Source: Streptomyces sp. NBC_00820
Lineage (GTDB): Bacteria > Actinomycetota > Actinomycetes > Streptomycetales > Streptomycetaceae
DNA length: 64,000 bases
Assembly (NCBI RefSeq): GCF_036347055.1
Contig: NZ_CP108882.1
Location: 4,382,501-4,446,500, forward strand
Direction of reading: 5' to 3'
The notes under the pieces are model-generated. The model saw nothing but the letters and a program-made list of their open reading frames with translations, did no database searches and was not told where the DNA came from. The translations under genes were made by a program, and so were the position numbers. Numbering within the stretch: the first letter of the stretch is position 1; each line of letters starts with the position of its first letter. This document shows positions 56,680 to 64,000 of this stretch, in pieces.

Positions 56680-58392
56680 TCACCCCGTCATGTCCCGCCG
56701 GCGCAGCCCCGTCAGCCCCGCCGCCACCAGCGCCGCCGCCACGGCCGTGAGGGCCAGTACCGGACCCCAAGCCATCTCCCCGCCCGGCAGCTTGGGCAGG
56801 TGGGCGAAGGGGGAGAGGTCCAGGACGAACCGCGGCGCGTCCACCGCCGGGCCCACCCAGCCGATCAGCAGCACCGCGCCCGCGACACCCCAGGCGGCCG
56901 CCGCGCCGCGCGGCAGGACGCCGTGCAGCAGGACGGCGATGCCGCCCACGACCCACACCGCCGGGATCTGGACCAGGCACGCGGCCAGGATCCGTCCGGT
57001 GTCCCCGCCGTGGCCGAGGGCGAAGCCCAGGCCGGTGAGGAGCATGAGCAGGGCGGCGCCGCCGAAGGCGATGACCAGGTGCCCGGCGGCCCAGCGCAGG
57101 CGGCCGACCGCGGCGGCCAGGACGGGTTCGGCGCGGCCGGAGGCCTCCTCGGCGCTCAGCCGCAGCACCGACTGCACGATGTACAGCGCGGCGACCAGCC
57201 CGAGCATGCCGATCAGCGAGGCGAGCAGGGCGTCGGTGACGCCGGACCGCCCGCCCATCCGCTCGAAGATCTGCCGGGCCTGCTCGTTGTCCTTCACCAG
57301 GTCGGCGGCCCCGGTGCTGATCGCGCCGTAGACCACTCCGGCGACGAGGAAGCCGGCCGACCAGCCCAGCACCGCGCCGCGCTGGAGACGCCAGGCCAGG
57401 GCGGCCGCCGTGCCCAGGCGACCCGTGGCGGGCCCCGGCCGGGTGGGCAGGAAGCTCACGCCGGTGTCCCGGCGCCCGGCCAGCCCGTACGCCACCGTGC
57501 CCTGGACGAGGGCGGCCGCGGCGAACAGCGGCAGCACCCACCAGCGTTCGCCCGCGAAGGCGCGCAGGTCCTCCAGCCAGCCCAGCGGGGACAGCCAGGT
57601 CAGCGCCGAGGAGCCCTTGTCGCTCGCGGAGTCGCCCGCCGCGCGCAGTACGAAGGCCGCGCCCAGCACCGTGGCCGTCAGGCCACGGGCCAGGCGGGCG
57701 CTCTCCGTGAGCTGGGCCGCGATCGCCGCCGTCATGGCGAAGACGAGGCCCACGCCCCCGACCCCGAGTCCGAAGGTCACCGCGCCCGCGCCGCCCCGGC
57801 CCGCCAGGCCCGCCGCGATCAGCAGCGCGAGGACGCCGTTCGCGACGGCCGCCGCCAGCAGCGCGGCCGTCAGCGGGGCGCGCCGGCCGACCATCCCCGA
57901 CGACACCAGTTCCTGGCGTCCGCTCTCCTCCTCGTCCCGGGTGTGCCGGACGACGACGAGCAGGCTCATCACCCCGGCGAGCGCACCCGCGTACACGCCG
58001 ACGCGCCAGGCGGTCAGGGCGCCGACGGAGTCGGCGAAGACGGGGCCGACCATGGCGCGCAGGGAGGTGTTCGCCGCCATCTGGCGCATCAGGTCCGCGC
58101 GGGCGGCGGGGGTGCCGTACAGGCTCTCCAGCGTGTTCGGCATGGAGAGGACCATGAGCGCGATCACGGCGATCCACACCGGGATCAGCACGCGGTCGCG
58201 GCGCAGCGCGAAGCGCAGCAGGGTGCCGGTGCCGGCGTAGGGGCGCGCGCCTCCGGACCGTACGGAGAAGACGGAGAGGGCGGAGGGAGAGGAAGGGGAG
58301 GAGGGAGCGGAAGGGGCGGAGGGGGAGGAGGGAGCGGAAGGGGCGGAGGGGGAGGAGGGGGAGGAGGGGGAGGAGGGGGAGGTCGTGGTCAC
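56680..58392 (-). CDS. ABC-2 type exporter permease
   Basis: 570 aa. An extraordinary N-terminal Ser/Pro repeat (residues 5-38, [20 protein letters not shown]) precedes two blocks of six membrane helices: [40 protein letters not shown], then [20 protein letters not shown] and [19 protein letters not shown], the layout of large ABC-2 permeases of the antibiotic-efflux type in Streptomyces. GTG 58392 overlaps the ATPase gene's stop (GTGA). The Ser/Pro run is encoded by a purine-rich microsatellite at 58271-58383. Confidence 0.9.
   Translation of the reverse strand: MTTTSPSSPSSPSSPSAPSAPSSPSAPSAPSSPSSPSALSVFSVRSGGARPYAGTGTLLRFALRRDRVLIPVWIAVIALMVLSMPNTLESLYGTPAARADLMRQMAANTSLRAMVGPVFADSVGALTAWRVGVYAGALAGVMSLLVVVRHTRDEEESGRQELVSSGMVGRRAPLTAALLAAAVANGVLALLIAAGLAGRGGAGAVTFGLGVGGVGLVFAMTAAIAAQLTESARLARGLTATVLGAAFVLRAAGDSASDKGSSALTWLSPLGWLEDLRAFAGERWWVLPLFAAAALVQGTVAYGLAGRRDTGVSFLPTRPGPATGRLGTAAALAWRLQRGAVLGWSAGFLVAGVVYGAISTGAADLVKDNEQARQIFERMGGRSGVTDALLASLIGMLGLVAALYIVQSVLRLSAEEASGRAEPVLAAAVGRLRWAAGHLVIAFGGAALLMLLTGLGFALGHGGDTGRILAACLVQIPAVWVVGGIAVLLHGVLPRGAAAAWGVAGAVLLIGWVGPAVDAPRFVLDLSPFAHLPKLPGGEMAWGPVLALTAVAAALVAAGLTGLRRRDMTG
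58271..58383. repeat. GGAGG-type microsatellite encoding the Ser/Pro tail
   Basis: Plus-strand purine tract of GGAGGGGGA, GGAGGGAGC and GGAAGGGGC units, in frame with the permease on the minus strand. A second, 9-bp tandem (GTCCCCGTC, about 4 copies, 58443-58478) encodes the Asp/Gly tail of the adjoining ATPase. Confidence 0.85.
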
Positions 58393-59356
58393 CGTGTCAC
58401 CTCGGCCAGGTCGTCCGAGGCCCCGCCGTCCGCGGCCCCGTCGTCCCCGTCGTCCCCGTCGTCCCCGTCGGCCCCATCGTCCTCGTAGTGCCGCAGAAAG
58501 AGCTCCTCCAGCGTCGGCGGAGTCGACGTCAGCGAGCGCACGCCCGCCTCGCCGAGCGTGCGCAGCACGCCGTCCAGCTTGGCGGTGTCGACCTGGAGGC
58601 GGACCCGGTGGCCGTGCACGTCCAGGTCGTGCACCCCGGGCAGGTCCGCCAACGCGCCTGGAGGTCCCACGAGTTCGGCGGTCACGCTCGTACGGGTCAG
58701 ATGGCGCAGCTCGGCCAGCGAGCCGCTCTCGACCGTGCGGCCGCGGCGGATGATGCTGACCCGGTCGCAGAGCTGCTCCACCTCGCTGAGGATGTGGGAG
58801 GAGAGCAGGACGGTGCGGCCCCGGTCCCGCTCCTCCTCCACGCACCGCTGGAAGACCTCCTCCATCAGCGGGTCCAGGCCCGAGGTCGGCTCGTCCAGGA
58901 TCAGCAGGTCCACGTCCGAGGCGAAGGCGGCGACCAGGGCGACCTTCTGCCGGTTGCCCTTGAGTAGGTGCGGCCCTTCTTGGTGGGGTCCAGCTCGAAG
59001 CGCTCGGTCAGCTCGGCGCGCCGCCGGGTGTCCAGGCCCCCGCGCAGGCGGCCGTAGAGGTCGATGACCTCGCCGCCGGAGAGGTTGCGCCACAGGGTCA
59101 CGTCGCCGGGGACGTAGGCGATGCGGCGGTGGGCCTCCACCGCGTCCCGCCACGGGTCGCGGCCCAGGACCTGCGCGGCGCCCGCGTCGGCGCGCAGCAG
59201 GCCGAGCAGGACCCGGATGGTGGTGGACTTGCCGGCGCCGTTGGGGCCGAGGAAGCCGTGCACCTCGCCGGCCTCCACGTCCAGGTCGAGGCCGTCCAGG
59301 GCTTGGGTGCGGCCGAAGGACTTGCGCAGTCCCGAGACGGTGATTGCCTTCGTCAT
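58389..59356 (-). pseudogene. ABC transporter ATPase with 1-nt frameshift
   Basis: Two overlapping frames join into one ATPase of about 322 aa. The first (from ATG 59356) has Walker [10 protein letters not shown], the Q-loop region and reads to [12 protein letters not shown]; the second resumes [13 protein letters not shown] (signature helix), Walker [14 protein letters not shown] and [16 protein letters not shown]. The join needs one extra base near 58962: minus-strand TACTCAAGGGC should read TACTCCAAGGGC. Everything else is intact with no stop except that caused by the shift, so this is either a recent inactivation or a sequencing error. It is the partner of the adjoining permease. Confidence 0.9.
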
Positions 59357-59375
59357 GGTTCCGAACGTACGCGTT

Positions 59376-59393
59376 CTTCAGAAATTTGTGAAG
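59376..59393. promoter_or_regulatory. Palindromic operator candidate CTTCA-N8-TGAAG
   Basis: An inverted repeat in an AT-rich core (GAAATTTG) sits in the 74-bp divergent region between the ABC ATPase gene and the MarR/GbsR gene, a typical position for a site where the regulator represses both. Confidence 0.55.
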
Positions 59394-59430
59394 TTAAGGA
59401 AGCGTTTGAATCTCGGCTAGGCTGAACGGT

Positions 59431-59949
59431 ATGAGCGAATCGACCGGAGCGGGGGCCGGTACCGGGACCGGACAGCGGGACGCGGAGGCCGTGTCGAAGT
59501 TCGTCGAGTCCTTCGCCGCGCAGCTCGTCGAGGCCGGGATGCAGCGGATGCCCGCCCGCATCTTCGCCGCGCTGCTCTCCGCCGACGAGGGCGCGCTCAC
59601 CTCCGCCGAACTGGGCGAACAGCTCCAGGTCAGCCCCGCCGCCGTCTCCGGCGCGGTGCGCTACCTGGCGCAGCAGCACATGGTCTCGCGCGAGCGCGAG
59701 CCCGGCTCACGCCGGGAGCGCTACCGGGTGCACAGCAACCAGTGGTACGAGGCCCTGACCAACCGCGAGGCCGTCCTCAAGCGGTGGGAGACCGCCCTGC
59801 GCGACGGCGTCACCAGCCTCGGCGCGGCCACGCCCGCCGGGCGCCGCATGGCCGAGACGCTCGCCTTCTTCGAGTTCGTCGACGGCGAGATCGCGGCCAT
59901 GATGGAGCGCTGGCGGGTGCACCGGGACAAGACCTTCGGTCAGGCCTGA
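59431..59949 (+). CDS. MarR/GbsR-family transcriptional regulator
   Basis: 172 aa. A winged helix-turn-helix: RMPARIFAALLSADEGALTS, AELGEQLQVSPAAVSGAVRY, then VSREREPGSRRERYRV as wing, and a C-terminal dimerisation helix (MAETLAFFEFVDGEIAAMMERW). GbsR-type proteins often sit beside ABC-2 exporter genes and repress them. Divergent from the exporter. ATG 59431 with little ribosome-binding site; a leaderless start is possible. Confidence 0.92.
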   Translation: MSESTGAGAGTGTGQRDAEAVSKFVESFAAQLVEAGMQRMPARIFAALLSADEGALTSAELGEQLQVSPAAVSGAVRYLAQQHMVSREREPGSRRERYRVHSNQWYEALTNREAVLKRWETALRDGVTSLGAATPAGRRMAETLAFFEFVDGEIAAMMERWRVHRDKTFGQA

Positions 59950-59952
59950 CCC

Positions 59953-60063
59953 CGGGCCCGACTCGCCGGGCGTGACCCCGGGCAGGGCTCATCGGGCCTG
60001 ACTCACCGGGCCTGGGCCGGGCTCACCGGGCCTGACTCACCCGGCCCGACTCACCGGCCCGAG
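59953..60063. repeat. Degenerate tandem repeat of GACTCACCGGGCCT
   Basis: About six irregular copies of a 14-bp unit fill the space between the MarR/GbsR gene and the convergent kinase-like gene; the last copy runs into that gene's stop codon at 60051-60053. Confidence 0.7.
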
Positions 60064-60914
60064 GAGGGCACCACCAGTCCCCACGCCCCCTCCACCACCC
60101 GCCACGTGCGCCGTCGCACCGGACCCGACACCATTGCGTCGGCGCGGTAGCGGAAGTCGGCCCCGGTCACGGTCACCGTCCGGCCGGAGGCCCGCAGCGG
60201 GGTCGCCTCCGCGCCCACCGACAGGGGCCGCACCTCCACCTCCGCCAGGCCGGACGCGCCCGGAGTCACGGAGACCGCGGCCACCGGCTGGTCCAGGTCC
60301 ACGACGGTCTCGCCGTCCACCTCGATCCGCAGCCGGGCGGGGCCGGGGACCGGTACGGCGGGCAGGCGGGTGGGGCGGGCGGCCAGGGTGCGTACCAGGG
60401 AACGGTACGAGCGGTACGTCGTACGCAGCCAGGGCCGGCCGGAGCCGGCGGTCACCGGTTCGGCGGCCGCCGCCCGCACCGGAGTGGGCGGAATGCCCAG
60501 CGCCCCCAGGACCACGCCGTCGCTGTCGTCGACCAGCAGGTCCAGGCGCCGCTCCGCCCCGTCCAGCACCGCCCGGGCCGCCGCCACCGTCCCGGCCGGC
60601 ACCCCGAGGGACCGGGCCAGGGCCGCTTCCCCGACCGGCACCACCGACAGCGCGCAGCCGGACAGCTCGCGGTGGCGGTGCAGCAGGGTCACCGCGCGGA
60701 CCAGGGCCCGGTCGTCACCGATCACCACCGGGCGCCGGGAGCCCCGCCGGCCGAGCGCCCGGGCGAATTCCTCGGGCCCCTCCGGAAGACACACCTTGGC
60801 CGCCGCACCCGCGCTGAGCACGTCTTTCGCGATGCGGACGGACTCCCCGTCCGTCTGCCGTGCCGCCGGATCGATGATCACCAGCAGATGGTCGGACGTC
60901 GCGGAAGTCGCCAC
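60051..60914 (-). CDS. Diacylglycerol kinase-like catalytic-domain protein
   Basis: 287 aa. N-terminal nucleotide-binding part (LLVIIDPAARQTDGESVRIA, RPVVIGDDRALVRAVTLLHR, ALSVVPVGEAALARSLGVP) follows the DAGK/sphingosine-kinase plan, though the usual GGDGT motif is replaced by IGDDRA, so catalysis is doubtful. The C-terminal half is a beta-rich DAGK-type second domain (LRIEVDGETVVDLDQPVAAV, VTGADFRYRADAM). GTG 60914 is chosen because AGGCAGGA lies upstream and codons before it look non-coding. Divergent from purA. Confidence 0.8.
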   Translation of the reverse strand: MATSATSDHLLVIIDPAARQTDGESVRIAKDVLSAGAAAKVCLPEGPEEFARALGRRGSRRPVVIGDDRALVRAVTLLHRHRELSGCALSVVPVGEAALARSLGVPAGTVAAARAVLDGAERRLDLLVDDSDGVVLGALGIPPTPVRAAAAEPVTAGSGRPWLRTTYRSYRSLVRTLAARPTRLPAVPVPGPARLRIEVDGETVVDLDQPVAAVSVTPGASGLAEVEVRPLSVGAEATPLRASGRTVTVTGADFRYRADAMVSGPVRRRTWRVVEGAWGLVVPSSGR

Positions 60915-60956
60915 CTCGGTCCTGCCTCGCTTCCTCGGGTAGCATCTTTGTGCAAG

Positions 60957-60984
60957 AGCCCCTTGCGCTATTGCGCCAGGGGCT
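60957..60984 (+). terminator. Hairpin in the purA leader (attenuator or terminator candidate)
   Basis: AGCCCCTTGCGC and GCGCCAGGGGCT pair over 12 positions with one mismatch around TATT, followed by TCGTCT. It lies about 130 bp upstream of purA in the divergent region, so it could regulate read-through into purA if transcription begins before it. Confidence 0.45.
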
Positions 60985-61110
60985 TCGTCTATTCCGGGGC
61001 ATCCGGTCCGACGGTGTGCGACCAACGGCGGTCGCGGTGGTATGCGGCGCTGAACCATACGCCCACGCCCCTGACCTTGGACATGCCCCGCCCGGAAGGG
61101 GTGTACGCGC

Positions 61111-62394
61111 GTGCCCGCACTTGTGCTGCTCGGTGCTCAGTGGGGTGACGAAGGCAAGGGAAAGGCGACGGACCTACTCGGTGGCTCCGTCGACTATGTG
61201 GTGCGTTACCAGGGTGGTAACAACGCCGGCCACACGGTGGTCGTCGGAGACCAGAAGTACGCACTTCACCTACTCCCTTCCGGAATCCTGTCACCCGGCT
61301 GTACGCCGGTCATCGGAAACGGTGTCGTCGTCGACCCGTCGGTCCTGCTCTCCGAGCTGAGCGGTCTGAACGAGCGTGGCGTCGACACGTCCAAGCTCCT
61401 GATCAGCGGTAACGCGCATATCATCACGCCGTACAACGTGACCGTCGACAAGGTGACGGAACGCTTCCTCGGCAAGCGCAAGATCGGTACGACGGGGCGC
61501 GGCATCGGCCCGACCTACGCGGACAAGATCAACCGCACCGGCATCCGCGTGCAGGACCTCTACGACGAGTCGATCCTCACGCAGAAGGTCGAGGCGGCGC
61601 TGGAGCAGAAGAACCAGCTGCTGACCAAGGTCTTCAACCGCCGCGTGATCGAGTCCGGCCAGGTCGTCGAGCAGCTCCTGGAGCACGGCGAGGCCATCAG
61701 GCGTTACGTCGCCGACACCACGCTGATCCTCAACAACGCCCTGGACGACGACAAGGTCGTCCTGTTCGAGGGCGGCCAGGGCACGCTCCTGGACGTGGAC
61801 CACGGCACGTACCCCTTCGTCACCTCCTCCAACCCGACCGCGGGCGGCGCCTGCACGGGTACCGGTGTGGGTCCGACGAAGATCAGCCGGGTCATCGGCA
61901 TCCTCAAGGCGTACACGACCCGCGTCGGCGCCGGCCCGTTCCCGACCGAGCTGTTCGACGAGGACGGCGAGGCGCTGCGCCGCATCGGCGGCGAGCGGGG
62001 CGTGACGACCGGCCGTGACCGCCGCTGCGGCTGGTTCGACGCCGTGATCGCCCGCTACGCGACCCGTGTGAACGGCCTGACCGACTTCTTCCTCACCAAG
62101 CTGGACGTGCTGACCGGCTGGGAGGAGATCCCGGTGTGCGTGGCGTACGAGATCGACGGCAAGCGTGTCGAGGAACTCCCGTACTCCCAGACCGACTTCC
62201 ACCACGCGAAGCCGATCTACGAGACGCTGCCGGGCTGGTCGGAGGACATCACGAAGGCGAAGACCTTCGAGGACCTCCCCAAGAACGCCCAGAACTACGT
62301 CAAGGCGCTCGAGGAGATGTCCGGCGCCCCGATCTCCGCGATCGGTGTGGGACCGGGCCGCGACGAGACGATCGAGATCAACTCGTTCATCTGA
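61111..62394 (+). CDS. purA: Adenylosuccinate synthetase
   Basis: 427 aa, full length. GTP-binding [16 protein letters not shown] at the N-terminus (catalytic Asp and His in the family's WGDEGKG and GGNNAGHT), [48 protein letters not shown] and the guanine motif TKLDVLTG. It makes adenylosuccinate from IMP and aspartate in AMP synthesis. GTG 61111. Confidence 0.98.
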   Translation: MPALVLLGAQWGDEGKGKATDLLGGSVDYVVRYQGGNNAGHTVVVGDQKYALHLLPSGILSPGCTPVIGNGVVVDPSVLLSELSGLNERGVDTSKLLISGNAHIITPYNVTVDKVTERFLGKRKIGTTGRGIGPTYADKINRTGIRVQDLYDESILTQKVEAALEQKNQLLTKVFNRRVIESGQVVEQLLEHGEAIRRYVADTTLILNNALDDDKVVLFEGGQGTLLDVDHGTYPFVTSSNPTAGGACTGTGVGPTKISRVIGILKAYTTRVGAGPFPTELFDEDGEALRRIGGERGVTTGRDRRCGWFDAVIARYATRVNGLTDFFLTKLDVLTGWEEIPVCVAYEIDGKRVEELPYSQTDFHHAKPIYETLPGWSEDITKAKTFEDLPKNAQNYVKALEEMSGAPISAIGVGPGRDETIEINSFI

Positions 62395-62405
62395 GCCGCT
62401 CACCA

Positions 62406-62449
62406 CCGGGCCGGTACCCGGGGCGACCACGCCCCGGGTACCGGCCCGG
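62406..62449 (+). terminator. purA terminator, 19-bp perfect stem
   Basis: CCGGGCCGGTACCCGGGGC and GCCCCGGGTACCGGCCCGG pair perfectly around a 6-nt loop, 12 nt after the purA stop. Confidence 0.92.
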
Positions 62450-62480
62450 CCGCGTGTCCGGCTTCCCCGCGCCCCCGCCC

Positions 62481-62518
62481 CCGCGCTTCCTCGCGCATCC
62501 CGCGCTTCCTCGCGCATC
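62481..62518. repeat. 19-bp tandem duplication
   Basis: CCGCGCTTCCTCGCGCATC occurs twice in tandem (62481-62499 and 62500-62518), with a third partial copy of CCGCGC after. Confidence 0.9.
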
Positions 62519-62600
62519 CCGCGCGGCCCGCGCCCACGGTGTCTCCCGGCCCCGACCTGCCCGGCGGGCGGTCCCGGCCCGTGCGCGGTGCAATCGGAGT

Positions 62601-62813
62601 ATGGGCATCCACCGGAACGACCGATGCCGGGGGCCGTACGGCGGGGAGGGCGACGCGGCGCACGGCACCGACTGCGCCGATCTCGCCGTCTTCGAGGTCG
62701 GGCGGCACGGCAGGCCGCCGCTGCGGGTGTGCCCGGTGCATCTGGGGCCCTCGCTGCTGCTGGCGAGCGGGGTGCTGTGGCCGCCGGTGATCAGGCTGGT
62801 GGGGCGGCTGTGA
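62601..62813 (+). CDS. Small hypothetical protein, 70 aa
   Basis: 70 aa from ATG 62601 with ATCGGAGT just upstream. MGIHRNDRCRGPYGGEGD, then TDCADLAVFEVGRHGRPPLR, VCPVHLGPSLLLASGVLWPP and a C-terminal VIRLVGRL. The three Cys (8, 29, 48) and several His could bind zinc. I recall similar proteins encoded near purA in other Streptomyces; no function is known. Confidence 0.65.
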   Translation: MGIHRNDRCRGPYGGEGDAAHGTDCADLAVFEVGRHGRPPLRVCPVHLGPSLLLASGVLWPPVIRLVGRL

Positions 62814-62879
62814 GGGGGCCGGGGGCCCCGCGGACCGGGGGACCTCCCCCGCGGCCCGGAGGTGTCTCGTGACCCATCC

Positions 62880-62898
62880 TTGACCTGGACATGGTCAA
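62880..62898 (+). promoter_or_regulatory. Inverted repeat TTGACC-N7-GGTCAA
   Basis: A perfect 6-bp inverted repeat about 105 bp upstream of the 5'-nucleotidase start. Candidate operator. Confidence 0.35.
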
Positions 62899-63001
62899 AT
62901 TCTGGTTCTCGCGGCCGATGGGCGCGAGCACGATCTACGCGGGTAGCCCCCGCACGATGGCGACCTCTGCCCGCGTCCACTCCAGTCTCCCGGGAGCCCG
63001 T

Positions 63002-64000
63002 ATGCCCACCTCGCCCCTCGACCGCCGCGCGTTCCTGCAGAAGTCGGCCGTCACCACGGCCGCCGTCGCCGCCGCAGGACAGCTCGGTACCGCCACCGCC
63101 GAGGCCGCCGGCCGTACCCCCGAAAAGGCGCCGCGCACCTGGTCGTTCTCCATCCTGGGCACCACCGACCTGCACAGCCACGTCTTCGACTGGGACTACT
63201 ACAAGGACGCCGCCTACACCGACAAGGCGGGCAACTCCGTGGGCGTCGCCCGGGTGGCCACCCTCGTCAAGCAGCAGCGCGCGGCCAAGGGCGAGGACCG
63301 CGTCCTGCTCGTCGACGCCGGCGACATCATCCAGGGCACCTCGCTCGCCTACTACTTCGCCCGCGTCGACCCGATCACCGGCACCGACGGCAAGCGCGGC
63401 CCGCGCCACCCCATGGCCGCCGCCATGAACCACATGCGCTACGACGCCGCCGCCCTCGGCAACCACGAGTTCAACTACGGCATCGAGGTGCTGCGCAAGT
63501 TCGAGGAGCAGTGCCGCTTCCCGCTGCTCGCCGCGAACGCCCTGGACGCGAAGACGCTCCGGCCGGCCTTCGAGCCGTACACCGTGAAGCGCATCCGCGT
63601 CCCCGGCGCGCCCGACATCAAGGTGGGCATCCTCGGCCTGACCAACCCCGGCATCGCCCTCTGGGACAAGGACAACGTCAACGGGAAGATGGTCTTCCCC
63701 GGCCTGGTCGAGCAGGCGAGGAAGTACGTGCCCCGGATGCGCGCGCTCGGCTGCGACGTCGTCTTCCTGACCGACCACTCCGGCCTGGACGGCTCCTCCT
63801 CCTACGGCGACGCGCTCCCCTACGTCGAGAACGCCTCCAACCTCGTCGCCGAACAGGTCCCCGGCATCGACGCCATCCTCGTGGGCCACACCCACGTGGA
63901 GGTCCCGTCGTACACGGTGAAGAACGCGGAGAGCGGCGAGGAGGTCCTCCTCTCCGAGCCGTACTGCTGGGGCTACCGCCTCAGCGTCTTCGACTTCGAG
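63002..64000 (+). CDS. Tat-exported metallophosphoesterase / 5'-nucleotidase (3' end outside window)
   Basis: At least 333 aa, open to the window edge. Twin-arginine signal DRRAFLQKSA (residues 7-16) with hydrophobic and AEAA cleavage region; then the calcineurin-like motifs TTDLHSH (metal DxH), DAGDIIQG, GNHEFNYG and GHTHVE in order, the layout of periplasmic bifunctional UDP-sugar hydrolase/5'-nucleotidases, whose C-terminal nucleotide-binding domain must lie beyond 64000. It should release phosphate and nucleosides outside the cell. ATG 63002 has GGGAGCCCGT upstream. Confidence 0.92.
   Translation, partial: MPTSPLDRRAFLQKSAVTTAAVAAAGQLGTATAEAAGRTPEKAPRTWSFSILGTTDLHSHVFDWDYYKDAAYTDKAGNSVGVARVATLVKQQRAAKGEDRVLLVDAGDIIQGTSLAYYFARVDPITGTDGKRGPRHPMAAAMNHMRYDAAALGNHEFNYGIEVLRKFEEQCRFPLLAANALDAKTLRPAFEPYTVKRIRVPGAPDIKVGILGLTNPGIALWDKDNVNGKMVFPGLVEQARKYVPRMRALGCDVVFLTDHSGLDGSSSYGDALPYVENASNLVAEQVPGIDAILVGHTHVEVPSYTVKNAESGEEVLLSEPYCWGYRLSVFDFE

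Noticed and set aside
55414..59949. Biosynthetic gene cluster (P450, exporter, regulator)
   Set aside because: No core biosynthetic enzyme is present and the genes are on both strands with their own controls; the P450 and the ABC system are separate units.

Overview
The window is chromosomal DNA of a Streptomyces or very close relative. The base composition is very GC-rich with third codon positions almost all G or C, GTG starts and 4-nt start/stop overlaps are frequent, HspR-type HAIR operators precede dnaK and clpB, and the order purA ... kynurenine genes ... fba-pyrE ... clpB ... dnaK-grpE-dnaJ-hspR ... dcd ... rRNA resembles, from memory, the core region of S. coelicolor. No phage, conjugative or insertion element is intact and no CRISPR array was seen.

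Layout. 1-1849: 3' part of a 23S rRNA gene, the 5S gene and a terminator. 2036-5414: a MerR-like regulator, a DEAD-box RNA helicase, a cold-shock protein with a structured leader and a hypothetical protein. 5473-8485: a possible decayed island between a diverged 3' fragment of a tRNA-Gly gene and the intact tRNA-Gly(CCC), holding a PAP2 membrane phosphatase and a SUKH-4-like protein. 8765-13956: a small CxxC protein, dcd, a phosphoribosyltransferase, a Yip1-like membrane protein, an LCP wall-polymer ligase and an ABM-fold protein. 14044-17618: a membrane Fe-S oxidoreductase and a GT4-like membrane protein lacking a catalytic Asp. 17621-21940: the dnaK-grpE-dnaJ-hspR operon. 21995-25100: a secreted fibronectin-III protein and a xylose-type binding lipoprotein.

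25402-30121 is the most unusual block. Four paralogous LuxR-type regulators, three of them in a translationally coupled operon, are divergent from a 69-aa secreted peptide carrying two DTVWS motifs, which is followed directly by a Rieske-like mini-protein without cluster ligands. It looks like a peptide-regulator system I cannot name.

30194-44741: an FMN/F420-type oxidase, clpB with a HAIR operator, YbjN and DUF2617 proteins, a PLP aminotransferase, a Gly/His/Cys-rich membrane protein, a membrane-fused spermidine synthase, an SRPBCC protein, an aldose epimerase, pyrE, fba, a drug-efflux MFS and a DUF3151 protein. 44845-48088: tryptophan 2,3-dioxygenase, kynureninase and a probable kynurenine formamidase, together a route from tryptophan to anthranilate. 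48222-54790: a secreted hydrolase, an acyltransferase and two tandem NarL-type two-component systems. 54883-59949: a hypothetical protein, a CYP107-like P450, and an ABC-2 exporter whose ATPase gene carries a 1-nt frameshift, divergent from a MarR/GbsR regulator. 60051-64000: a diacylglycerol-kinase-like protein, purA, a small Cys protein and the start of a Tat-exported 5'-nucleotidase cut by the window edge.
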